A program made the position numbers and the translations under genes. The notes beneath the pieces are model-generated. The model searched no databases. It was given only the letters and a program-made list of their open reading frames with translations, and was not told the DNA's origin. Shown in pieces: positions 20,159 to 30,402 of a stretch of 64,000 nucleotides of DNA. The stretch spans positions 434,001-498,000 of the forward strand of contig JANVFP010000007.1 of NCBI GenBank assembly GCA_027919835.1, read 5' to 3'. Source of the stretch: Lentinula raphanica. Its lineage: Eukaryota; Basidiomycota; Agaricomycetes; Agaricales; Omphalotaceae. Every line of letters begins with the position of its first letter. Within the stretch, counting starts at the first letter, position 1.

Positions 20159-23100
20159 ATGAAGCTCTTCAACTCCAATACCATCTTCATCCTCATATCC
20201 TGGTTCATCCACCCATCCTACGCCTCGACCAACCTCACCTCCCTCGTCAACCTCTTCATCGGTACCGCATCCGGAGCCAACGGCGGCAGCGGAGGCAACG
20301 CCTTCCCAGGTTCCGCCGTGCCCCACGCCATGGCCAAAGTCGGTATCGACGTGAGCACCGCTCCTCGTCAAGCAGGCTACATCCACGACAACTCCTCCAT
20401 CACTGGAATCTCGCTCCTTCATGACGAAGGTACAGGTGGGAACACGGACGGTGGATATGGGAACTTTCCGTTGTTTCCGTTTGTTGGGAGCTGTGTAGGA
20501 GCAACTAACGCGCCTGGGTGCGAACCTGGGATTGCGGCGCGCGCTACGTTGAGAGCTGCTGGGACGGATGTGGCTTCGCCGGGGTATTTCTCTACTACGT
20601 TTGTTAGTGGGATCAAGATAGAGACCACGTCTACACGTCGGGCTGGACTCATTAGGTTTACCTTCCCGACCGAGTCAAGTTCGAATACGACGAACTATGT
20701 TGTAGTCGATCTGACTAATGACCTCGGGCGATCGTTCTCTGGAGGAACTATCTCCATGACTTCTGAAGGACACGTTGAATTAGCTGGGACGTTCTTGCAG
20801 AGCTACGGACCAAGGTACGTTCATGACCGCTCATACTTGTTTCTAATCTGTAATTCTTACATTCATCGCGTCAGCAACTACACCGTGTTCGCTTGTTACG
20901 ACTTCAACCCGAGCACCATCCAATCCGGGACATACCAATCCATCAACTCTTCCTCTCCGACCGTCTTCAACATCTCTCTCACCACGGGCACCTTATCGAC
21001 CTCATTACAATTTCCGTTCACCTCCTCAGTCTCACCGATCCAAGCCGGCGGGATTTTCGGTTTCAACACTTCTCAAGTCACGGCACGGTTTGGGATATCG
21101 ATGATCAGCTCGAGCCAGGCGTGTTTGAATGCCGAGGAGGAGATACCCACCAGTACAGGTAATAACGACGATGAGGAAACTTGGAACTGGGACGCTGTTC
21201 AGACTGCGTCGAATGATGCCTGGGAGGGTGTGTTGAGTAGGGTGTTGGTTGATGTTGAGAAGGAGAACGATACTGTTGTGGAATTACTCTATTCTTCGGT
21301 GCGTATATCTTCCTCTATATCCCGATTCCCATTTGTCCTGCATCCCTGATCAAATATCGCCACAGCTCTACCGCGCCTCTCTCGTCCCAGCCAACTTCAC
21401 AGGAGAAAACCCCTACTGGAGCTCACCCTTTCCGTTCTTCGACGCGATGTTCTGGTGATTCCTCATTATCTCTCTTCTGTTTTTGTTGGATCACTAAACA
21501 ACTCTCGATATACATATAGCTCCTGGGACGTATTCCGCACCGTGCATCCTCTGCTTTCCCTCACCTCTCCTATCGAATGGGCTCAAATCGTGAACGCATA
21601 TATCGACGGATGGAGAAACACGGGGTATATACCCGAGTGTAGGGCGAATACTAAACCGTACGTCCTGAACAGTTTTGACTTTCGGGGTTACTCTCGTCTC
21701 TTTCGCTCGTTCCGCTCGTTTCGTTTGAGTCAATGCTGACCTGACTTTTGTATAGTGGGTATGTTCAAGGAGGAAGCGACGGGATGCCTATCCTAGGTGA
21801 TTTCGCTGTAAAGTACGGTGATCGCGCGGATGAGCTTGGGGTACCCACGGATGATTTGTACCAGGCGTTGGTGGATACTGCTGAGAATACAGTGAGTAAA
21901 TTCATCCTTTCGCTTCTTTTCTCGGTCTTCACACTCGTACCTCGCTCTCGTTGATCATAACCCACTTTTACTTCTCTAGCCTCCAAATTGGCTTACAGGT
22001 ACGCTGTATCTGTGCACTGTGTCCTATTAATCGTGTAATCAACCATTTTGCACAGTCGGACGACAAAACACCGCATGGAAGATGTTCAACTATATCCCTA
22101 CCGACTGGGTCGATCCTTCCGGTAGTGTGGGCTTGCCTACTCGAGAGGCGTCTAGAGCTTACGAGGTGAATGAAAAAATTTTCCATCCATGTTTACTTAA
22201 TAACGATGGTTTGATCCCTGGCCTTGAAACTATCATCAACGTTGCTTTTCTTTTCTTTCATGATCCTCTGCTATAAACTACATAGTACGCTCTCGGCGAC
22301 TTCGCTGTCCGTCAAGCAGGATTAGCGTTCAACAAATCCCAAGACGATGTTTTTAAATACGGGAATCGAAGTATGAACTTTGTCAATATGTGGGATCCGA
22401 ACGTGACGAGCGATGGGTTCGCGGGGTTCGCTCAGAGGAGGTTTACGGTGAGTGACTCAGGATTAAGTGGCCTTGTGGTCTTTTCTTCGAGTGCTGTAAC
22501 TTACTGTGTGATTTTCTACTTTTTCTTGCGGGTACCAGAATGGGACATTCGCGTTCACCGATCCAATCACTTGTTCGCCAGTTGACCCGGTGGCGCATTC
22601 ATGTGCGAGGGGAGATGACAATGATTCGGGGTTTTATGAATGTAAGTCAATCTTTGTACGACTGGCTCTTCCACAAAATGAGAGTTGGGATATTTCATAC
22701 CGAGACTGATGCTGTTCCTCTTCGATTATCTCTAGCTTCTTCTTGGGAAATGTCCTTTTTCGCTCCTCATTCAGTAGCCACGCTCGTTCAATTAATGGGC
22801 GGGAATGAGACGTTCGTGAATCGAGTGTGAGTCTTCTCCAGCTGCTTTTCTAGTCTAGCCACTATCCTCCGAATCTCTTACTGACATCCTGCCACAGAAA
22901 CAACTACTTCACCAAAGGCTACTTCACAGCCGGGAACGAACCCTCTTTCAACGTACCCTCCATATACCACTACGCCGGCCGACCCGACCTCTCCGCCCTC
23001 CGTATCCGCAACGTCGTCTTCACCGACTTCAGCACAGGCATCGGCGGTATCCCCGGAAACGACGACAGCGCCGCCATGGCCTCCCTCCTGACGTTCCACC

Positions 23101-23447
23101 TCCTCGGTCTCTACCCCGTCCAATCCACAACCCAATTCCTCATCGGCTCACCCTTCGTCTCCTCGTACACCCTCTTCAACGAGTTTTTCAACACCACGAC
23201 GACGTTTACCGTCTCGGGTTTCGATCCTGCGACTTTGGTTGCCTCGCCTCCGGCTGGGAGTCGGTTGTATGTTAAGAGTGTGATGGTGAATGGGGTAGAG
23301 AAAGGGAGTGTTTGTGTGTTGGATTTTGCGGATGTGGTTGGAGGCGGGGAGGTGGTTATTGAGGTTGATGGGGACGCAGATGCTGCGATGATAAGGGGGT
23401 GTGGGGAAGGGTTGCCGGATTCGTTGGAAAGTGGAGGGTTTCAATGA
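20159..23447 (+). CDS. secreted GH92 alpha-1,2-mannosidase-like glycosidase
   Basis: Eleven exons: 20159-20814, 20875-21298, 21366-21454, 21520-21657, 21756-21891, 21980-21998, 22056-22165, 22286-22447, 22539-22641, 22736-22826, 22898-23447. They join to an 825-residue protein without a phase error. A signal peptide (MKLFNSNTIFILISWFIHPS then YAS) leads into the family N-terminal pattern NLFIGTASGANGGSGGNAFP and ITGISLLHDEGTGG. Family marks further on are CSWDVFRTVHPL, QGGSDGMPILGDFAVKYG and, near residue 697, GIPGNDDSAAMASL; the paired Asp belong to the calcium-dependent catalytic centre of GH92. GH92 enzymes trim alpha-mannose from N-glycans or fungal mannan. Exon 6 is a 19-nt microexon. 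The length is normal for the family. Confidence 0.9.
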
Positions 23448-23704
23448 GCTGGCTTTCGAGTCGTTGATCTGCTGCTGGGAATCGATGAAACGCGCTAGCT
23501 ATACGTGATAGCTTTACTACGAAAGTAATTGTGAACTTCATCACTTGTAAATAGTGTGTTAATAAATAATATACCAGCAGAATAACGAAAGTATGGAAGA
23601 GTACTAGAAGAGACAGTGTTAAAGGTAAGGCCTAAGGCCTAAGGCCAAGGGTTTGACGTTTTCCGATAATCAATCCTCTAAGCACAAGCATCGAATGAAT
23701 CTGA

Positions 23705-24476
23705 TCACTCCCAGTCCGTTATCCGACTACGGCGATGGTTCTTCTGTACATGCTTGGCATCTGGCTTTGCCTTGCATTTCTCTGAATTCAGATGAGAGGG
23801 ATCATAGGGAACCTGTGAAAAAGAGAGAGCAATCAGTAATCAGATCTTCAGATACTACAGAATGAAAAAAAATCGAGCTGACCGCCTTTGCACAATCGCA
23901 TTCCTGTCCAAGAGTCGGATGTTCAGCTGGAGCAGCAGCACGGGGTCCCACACGGTGACGCCAATCATTATCATCCTCTGGCCGTGGATATAAAATGAAC
24001 GCGGTGACAGCCGCACATAAGGTGCAGAATCCGAGAATAACAAGTGCACATTTGTGAAGCTCTTTATGCAGTGCGGGATCCTGCCAGGGATTGGCAGTGT
24101 ACGACGGTGGAGAGAGTTCATAATCTGAATCTGAATAACGACGGTTTGTGGCACCTTGTGGATGTTGGATAAGAGCGGTGGAGGAGGAAGCAGCTTCGCC
24201 GTTCCTGTGCGAGGAGGCCTCAAGCCTAGGACCCTCAGCAAAGCCATTCGGCGTGTGTGACGTTGAAGGTCTCCCGCCTGGCGCATCTTCTGGTAGTTCC
24301 TGCGTACCAAGTACAGGAGAAGGCGGATGGAGATCCTGCAATTCAATTGCAGATCCTGTGTGTGGTTGACTGGAGGAGGAGGATCGACGTGTGAACTCCA
24401 ATGGCGCAGCGGCTTGACTGGAGACGCGTACAGCTAGAGTGACCAGGGTGAATAGTACAGTAAACTTGACTCGCAT
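23705..24476 (-). CDS. secretory single-pass membrane protein E1
   Basis: Exons 23883-24476 and 23705-23812 with a 70-nt intron give 233 residues. Signal peptide MRVKFTVLFTLVTLAVRVSS is followed by EFTRR, a possible dibasic processing site. A long Ser/Pro-rich extracellular region holds a PPSY (PPxY) motif near residue 125. A transmembrane helix (CALVILGFCTLCAAVTAFIL, about residues 143-163) follows, then a tail with the GQECDCAK motif. The paralogue E2 lies 1.3 kb upstream. A PPxY motif would suit recruitment of a Nedd4/Rsp5-type ligase only if it faced the cytosol. Function unknown. Confidence 0.65.
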
Positions 24477-24517
24477 GGAGAAGGAGAGTTATGGAACGCA
24501 GAAGAAGTTATTTCACC

Positions 24518-24528
24518 AGACCAGCTGG
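24518..24528 (-). promoter_or_regulatory. shared upstream motif, gene E1
   Basis: CCAGCTGGTCT on the minus strand, 42 nt upstream of the E1 start. This is the variant without the central AG found in genes A to D. Confidence 0.4.
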
Positions 24529-24960
24529 GAATGTTGAATGAACAGGTTGGTTGCTGGATGATACGGGAAGAGAAGAGACAGCAAACCTCCTGAGAGCGAC
24601 AAGGACAAGGAACCTAATAGTAAATACTTCAAGTTCGCATTCAAGTGTTTGATGAACCTGTATGTGGTTAGACCATGTTCTGATTGTTCATACACTCCGA
24701 CGGTCCACGGGATCCAAGGAAATTGGAATGATTACTATCCGACGGATGCTCCGGGATGCTCATAGCCTCATGATACACCCAGCCTCCTCGTCACTAGTCA
24801 GTCTTCGTTAGTCCGATCATCGATACATGGGACTCAGCAGGACCCCTCCGACTCCCATAGAGATGAAGATAGTGTATAATAGTGTATAATATACATTAAT
24901 ACAAGGTTCGGAGAAAGCGATGACAGTTTGGCGAGCTCCTTGTAATCCTCTACACAGATC
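24529..24960. other. intergenic region between E1 and E2
   Basis: E1 upstream region and E2 downstream region. A short direct repeat of ATAGTGTATA lies at 24870-24895. No gene is seen. Confidence 0.4.
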
Positions 24961-25763
24961 TCAGTTCGCCCCCCAGTCCGTTATCCTACGTGGAAAGTTC
25001 TTAACCTGTGCATGATTACTGATCTTTTCCTTGCATGTCTTTGGATCCAGATTAGAGGGATCAGACACCTGTAAAAGAGTAATCAGTAATGAGGGAACAA
25101 TTGGATGAGAAAGCGAGCTGACCGCCTGTGCACAATCGCATGCCTGTCCATGGGTCGGAGACTCTGCGGAACTTCCGCGTCGGTCTACTAGGCTCTCAGT
25201 ACTCCTTCGAGAATGAGAGTTATGCTCGTCCATTTCCACTTTCTTAACTATGTATGCAATACTAAGACAGATAGAGCAAACGCCAATCATGGCAAAAATA
25301 CACCACCCTGCACCTCTGAGGCCTTTATCCTGCTGGGGGAGAGACCAAAACGATTGCGAGGTTGTTGCCCATCAGGACTTTCTGGTGGGTTCAAGGTATG
25401 GCGGGGAATCCAAGCGGGAGATGGATCTTCGACTAGGTTTGCCAGCGAGGTCTCAGACCCGAATCCCCGAGTGGCATCACGATCGGCTGAAGCCGCAGGC
25501 GAGGGAGTCAGTGCATGTGCAGTCGAAGGGCCGGGGTGCCCGCCTGGCGCATCTTCAGCTCGTTGCTGTGTATCCAAATAATGCGCGGGAGAAGGCGTCT
25601 GGGGGAGATCCTGCAGCGGAATCGCAGGTCCTGGGCCGGGTTCTCCCTGAGGGCGTCGACTGGGACCCGCTCGACGTGTAAACTCCAATGGCGCAGCTGC
25701 TTGGCTGGAGACGCGTACAGCTAGAGTAACCAGGGTGAATAGTACAGTGAATTTTACTCGCAT
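24961..25763 (-). CDS. secretory single-pass membrane protein E2 (frameshifted)
   Basis: Paralogue of E1 with an almost identical signal peptide and EFTRR site, a Pro-rich region, a membrane segment (MIGVCSICLSIAYIV) and a GQACDCAQ tail. The predicted intron is 25069-25122 (54 nt). The N-terminal frame ends shortly after FGLSPS, while the homologous continuation QQDKGLRGAGWCIFAM is in another frame. One extra C in the CCCCC run at about 25335-25339 would join them. Either a 1-bp deletion has broken the gene, or the run was miscalled in assembly. No intron rescues the frame as far as I can see. Confidence 0.5.
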
Positions 25764-26229
25764 GGCGAAGGACGGCTATAGGATGGAGGAGGGAATATTC
25801 TACCAGACCAGCTGGGTATGTTGAAAGAACTTAAAGTTGAATGTTGAGAGCTAAGAGACGGCTGAGCGACAGGAAGGAAAATTTAAATACCTCACTCACT
25901 TTCAAGCGGAGTATGAAGTTTGAACATCATGGTATGAGAGGCTGTGAGAGCCTAGATCTGAGTGGGTATAGCTAACTGTAACTGCGAGTCGCGGAATTAG
26001 AATTCTCTGAGGCTTGAGCATATGAAGGAACCTTGTTTATAGTCTGGTCATTTATCTCCTCTCCTTCAATCCCAGGGATATTGAAATAGGCATCGCAGAA
26101 AATTCATGGAGAAGGTAGTCATCCATTCGTAAGACGGACAAAGAAAGCAAGAGCACAGCAATAATCTAGACATGGCAACAAGCGTAAAAGCTAGAGGGCA
26201 AGAGGTATCAGCGAAGTTAGTATCCAGAA
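25764..26229. other. intergenic region between E2 and the poly(A) polymerase gene
   Basis: Holds the E2 upstream flank and the 3-prime flank of the poly(A) polymerase gene. No coding sequence is seen. Confidence 0.4.
25805..25815 (-). promoter_or_regulatory. shared upstream motif, gene E2
   Basis: CCAGCTGGTCT on the minus strand, 42 nt upstream of the E2 start, at the same distance as in E1. Confidence 0.4.
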
Positions 26230-29200
26230 CTATTGCTCGACACTCTCAACCGTGGCTTGAACATTCCCCACACCTCCAGAAGCATTCCCTTTCAATTGCC
26301 AATACAACCGTTTCTTCTCTTTCCTTCCATTCGACGACGTAGGCTTTCTTCCCGCCTTATTTCTTCCCTCGACCGTACCACTACCTGTACTGTTCTCCGA
26401 AATTTCATCATCCCTCCCCGTGTCACTCCTTGAAATGGAATTTTCACCATCCGATTTTATCGTCTCGTCTGACTTGGGTACGACCACTTGGGTGTTCGTA
26501 GTGCCGTTCCCTGCATCGTGACACGAATTTTCGTCCGGCACCGCTGCGGCTGTATCCTTCCCAGCGTTTGGGCTGGCATCCTTCTCATTCAACTCGGCAC
26601 CCACAGTCTTGCTGATATCCTTATCTGTACCCGATCCTACACCCTTGCCTGTATCCACGTTGATACCAACACCCGCATCTACTCTCGCACTCGATTCCAT
26701 ATCGAACTCGAGGTCATATTTAGCTTCTTCCGCAGACAGACCTGAGCTATGTTCATCCTCCTCGTCTTCCTCACTGTTGTCAGAAACTTCACTCGTATCC
26801 TCGTCGCTGACAAACACCGTATGCATATCCACCTCTCCATTAACCTTCAAGCGTTTCTTGGGCGGTGGCCTCCCGACGTCGTTCCTGCCATTCATCCCGG
26901 TACCAGTCCGACTGATACCGTATTTCCCTTGCTCCTCATCGACTTCCTCCTCTTTCGTTCGATCTGACCCTGAAGAATACTCTTCTCTTTTTCGTCGGTG
27001 TAGACTACGTCCATCGTCCGCGGAGTGGCGGTCCTTCGTGTTTTTTCGAGAATGGAGAGTTTCTGGCTCGTTCTCGGGCTCGTGATCGCTGGAGATGACT
27101 ATTGGAATGGGTATCTCACCATCCTCGAGGTCGACCTCGATAGCGGTGGCACTCGTCGTTCCGGGGGCAGATGTAACCTCCGGTTTGGGTTTGGCTTGGA
27201 TGAGAGGTTCGATGCTCAATAGGTCATGTAACACTCTCCGATCGTAAACTTCTTGAACGAGTCGGCGATGGTTTATGATCTAGGATCAAGTTTGAGATGG
27301 TTATGTCGGACTAACAACAAAAAATCTCACGTCTTGGGTGATATCAACAACGTGGCGCAGGACACTGAGGCTTTCTGGTCTGTAGTAGTCATAATCATCG
27401 TCGTCATTAACACGCGCACGAGCTCGGTCACGGTCACGATCACGATAACTGGCTCTCGTTTTCCTCGCACTCAGCATTTCGGCTTTGAGATACGACGTGG
27501 CGGTCAGGATCTGGTGAGCACCCGCGAATGTTGCGCGAACTTTGGGGAAGGCGTAGGAACCAGAGGAGATATCGTTTGCTGATGAATTCGAAGTTAGGTC
27601 GGTGATTGATATACGAACGAAAAGGATCTTACTCACAAACATCAATGGGATCCTCAATCGAAAGCAACCCACCTCCTCTTTCCTTTCCTCTATACCCACT
27701 GCCTCCAACATCCCACGGGGCACCCCACCCTCTCTGAGCCTTGTCAAAGTACCTCCCGCCATCCCTAACGGAAATCCCGACGTTCCCATAATTGAACATC
27801 CTCCCATACAATTCGAAAAACTCCACCAACAGCACACCCAGATTCTCATCCGGGTCTATCTCTCCTCGCCGAATCTTGGGATGCATCTGCAGGAAGGATA
27901 GAGCGAGACAGAGAAGAGAGTAGGAGGAGAGACCGCCGGTGAATGTAGAGTTCATTGAGCGTTGGGCCAGGAAGAGTTTTGTGAAGAGGATGAGGGAACG
28001 AAGGGCGAGGCTTCCTTCCGGACTGGAGCTCGGGTGGAGGTTGCGTAAGAAACCATTGACTACTTCGACGCCGGCGATGCCATTTTCCTGGTTGATGCTC
28101 ACATCCACCGGTATCCTTCCGTTTGTTGTCACAAACTTGATGATCGGGACCCTAGCCTTCGCTATCACGCTCACGCTGGCCGCGATACCGTTTCTTTTGA
28201 TAACCTCAGCCAGGGAACGTAGAACGGTGTGCTTGTCTGTCATGAGCATGGTTTGTGATAGCACAACGAGGTCGATATCGCCTGAGGGGAGATAAAGCTT
28301 CGTTGCAAAGCTGCCAAAAGGATGAACTTCAGCGTCTGGGAAACGACGTTTGATGGCGGTCGTTATTTGGTGTATGAGCAGATTTCGGATTTCGTGTTCT
28401 ACAGGAGAGGGAGAGATCCAATTGGTGAATGCAGAAACTTCTTTGTGCAAGCTAGTATTATCGTTAGAGAGAATAGACGACTGTTAGAGAGAACTTACAG
28501 TTCTGCGACGTTGTTGCATTTGGACAGATCAAGACCTTCAAGCCAGGGTAATTTTCTGTTTCCGAGGGATTTGACCGTAGCAGAGATAGGTTGTTCGTAT
28601 CTTCGTCGTTCTCGCTGATCTCTGTAGTCTCTATCGTAATCGGACTCTCGTCGTCGTCGTTTCCCTCTATCCCAATCTCGATCTTGGTCTCGACCTGAAA
28701 AATATCAGCAAAACTCTCCTTTGGGATGAGATATCAACTTACCTTTGGACTTTCTATCTTTCTCCCTTTCTCTATCCCTGTCTCTGTATCTGTCCCAATC
28801 TCTATCTCTGTCTCTGTCCCAATCTCTATCTCTGTCTCTGTCCCAATCTCTGTCCCTGTCTCTGTCCCTGTCTCTGTCTCTGTCCCAATCTCTGTCTCTG
28901 TCTCTGTCCCAATCTCTATCTCTGCCTCTATCCCTGTCCCTGTCCCTATCCCTATCCCTCCGTCGCTCCCGACTGTGACTAGGACTGCGACTCCTGCTAT
29001 GTTTCCTCTCACCTTGCCTCTCTTCCCTCTCCTTTCCTTTCCAGGAACGACCTCCCTCTTCGTCGACAACATCTTCATCATCACTATCGACCAATGCTAT
29101 AAAATCAGCGACACTTTCGAATCCTGACGCGCGCGTCTTTTCGTCTCCGTCGTTGTGCTTATTCTCTGACCGATTCTTTCCACCTCCCTGGTCGCTCGAA

Positions 29201-29577
29201 GATTCCAAGTTCTTTCTCTTCTTCTTCCTCTTCTTTGACTTGTCCTTCTCCTTCTCTTTTTGTTTATCCTTCTTTTCGGACTTTGGTCGAGGCTCAGGCG
29301 CCTGATCGTCAACGTCAGCGACCGATTGAGAAAGTTTTGGTGTTGAAGACGATGAGGATACTGCAGAGGTCGTTATGGAGGTCGTTTCAGCCCCAACGGT
29401 AACCGCTTGCTTGCCTTTTATTCTGGTCTTCGTTTTCGATTTGGGTTTTCCGTCAATGGTTCTTTTGCGGTCATCTCTGGAGTTGTTAGAGGGTAGAGGA
29501 GATGAAGCACGAGATGAAGTGTTGTTGAGAGGTTTGGCTTGTCTAGAAGGACCCGCAATTGGTAGCTCGTCGTCCAT
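26230..29577 (-). CDS. Trf4/PAPD5-like non-canonical poly(A) polymerase
   Basis: Five exons (28743-29577, 28499-28694, 27637-28451, 27331-27578, 26230-27279) with introns of 48, 47, 58 and 51 nt give 1047 residues with all phases consistent. The N-terminus is a long Lys/Glu/Ser-rich disordered region followed by an Arg-Asp and Trp-Asp-Arg repeat. The nucleotidyltransferase core has [18 protein letters not shown] (the paired catalytic Asp) and IPVDVSIN (the third Asp). The PAP-associated part includes [16 protein letters not shown] and [19 protein letters not shown]. The C-terminus is acidic and Ser-rich. Trf4-type enzymes add short tails to nuclear RNAs for exosome decay in TRAMP-like complexes. 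The RD-rich tail is an elaboration seen in RNA-processing proteins and may bind RNA. Confidence 0.9.
28750..28980 (-). repeat. tandem coding repeat (Arg-Asp / Trp-Asp-Arg) in the poly(A) polymerase
   Basis: Roughly 230 bp of short units (GACAGAGACAGAGATTGG on the coding strand) encoding RDRD and DWDRDRD stretches. Other frames of the same repeat read as long Ser/Leu or Glu/Thr runs and are not genes. Confidence 0.85.
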
Positions 29578-30353
29578 CGAAGAGGAGAAGACAATTCATT
29601 CATTATGTAAGCGCCTAAGTTCTTTGGTGGCGCACGCGTTTTCAGTTTTAACTTCCAACTTCCATGTTCTTACAAACATCAATCCAAAACAAAAGTTCGT
29701 TGCTTCGGAATAGTCCTGTGGATGAAAGCATGTATTTTCTGACGAAGCTGGTGAGAACAAAAGCATAAGATCGATTCGAAGGAACTTCAAAAATCAGCAT
29801 GATGTTCTAACATCGCGTCCCTTCGATCTTGAGGATACCAACTGTACGTAGTCGCTCTGGATCGAATTTATGTGGGAGACTGTCACCTGGGATGGCTGTA
29901 GAGAGCTGTAGAGTCACGATAAGATGTTCACCCCAATTCCAAATTGTCAATGAAATATCCTGGACAGCGTTTGCAATGCGGCTACGGTGGCAACCTTGTG
30001 GCAACTCTAGGTTACCGTATATGTTCGCTGAACATGGAGCAATCGTATTCACTATACCCTGTGAGCAGCTTTCACCCCATACTATGATTGATTGTGGCTT
30101 CACGTTTGAATGCAGGCTCCATACGTCAAACCTTTTGAGCTGAAATGGGGTCGATTACCGTATCATTATCGGTATCCAACAGTCTATTGTGTCAGTCGGT
30201 GTCCTATCTAGAATGAGAGGACATACATGTCTCCATGTTACTCGCATTGCTCCTTGTGCAAGTGAAGGTTCTAGTTTTTTTACTTTGGAGCAAGAACGGT
30301 CAATCTGGATCAAATCTTATACTTTCATTGCAACCCCTGGCATCGCGTCTCGA
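29578..30353. other. intergenic region between the poly(A) polymerase gene and P450-1
   Basis: Divergent promoter region. A TATGTAAGCGCCTA block just upstream of the poly(A) polymerase start (29604-29618) recurs at 33519-33533 beside the relic. No gene is supported. Confidence 0.4.
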
Positions 30354-30363
30354 GCTATAAAAC
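30354..30363 (+). promoter_or_regulatory. TATA box of P450-1
   Basis: GCTATAAAACA about 45 bp upstream of the start codon, in the block CGAGCTATAAAACA that is also present upstream of P450-2. Confidence 0.6.
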
Positions 30364-30402
30364 ACGGCTCCCTTGTCCTGCCTAGTTAAGCTGATCTCCA
30401 AT

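Noticed and set aside
28745..29127. Long plus-strand Ser/Leu and Val/Ser repeat frames and a minus-strand Glu/Thr repeat frame.
   Set aside because: They are other frames of the Arg-Asp coding repeat in the poly(A) polymerase gene.
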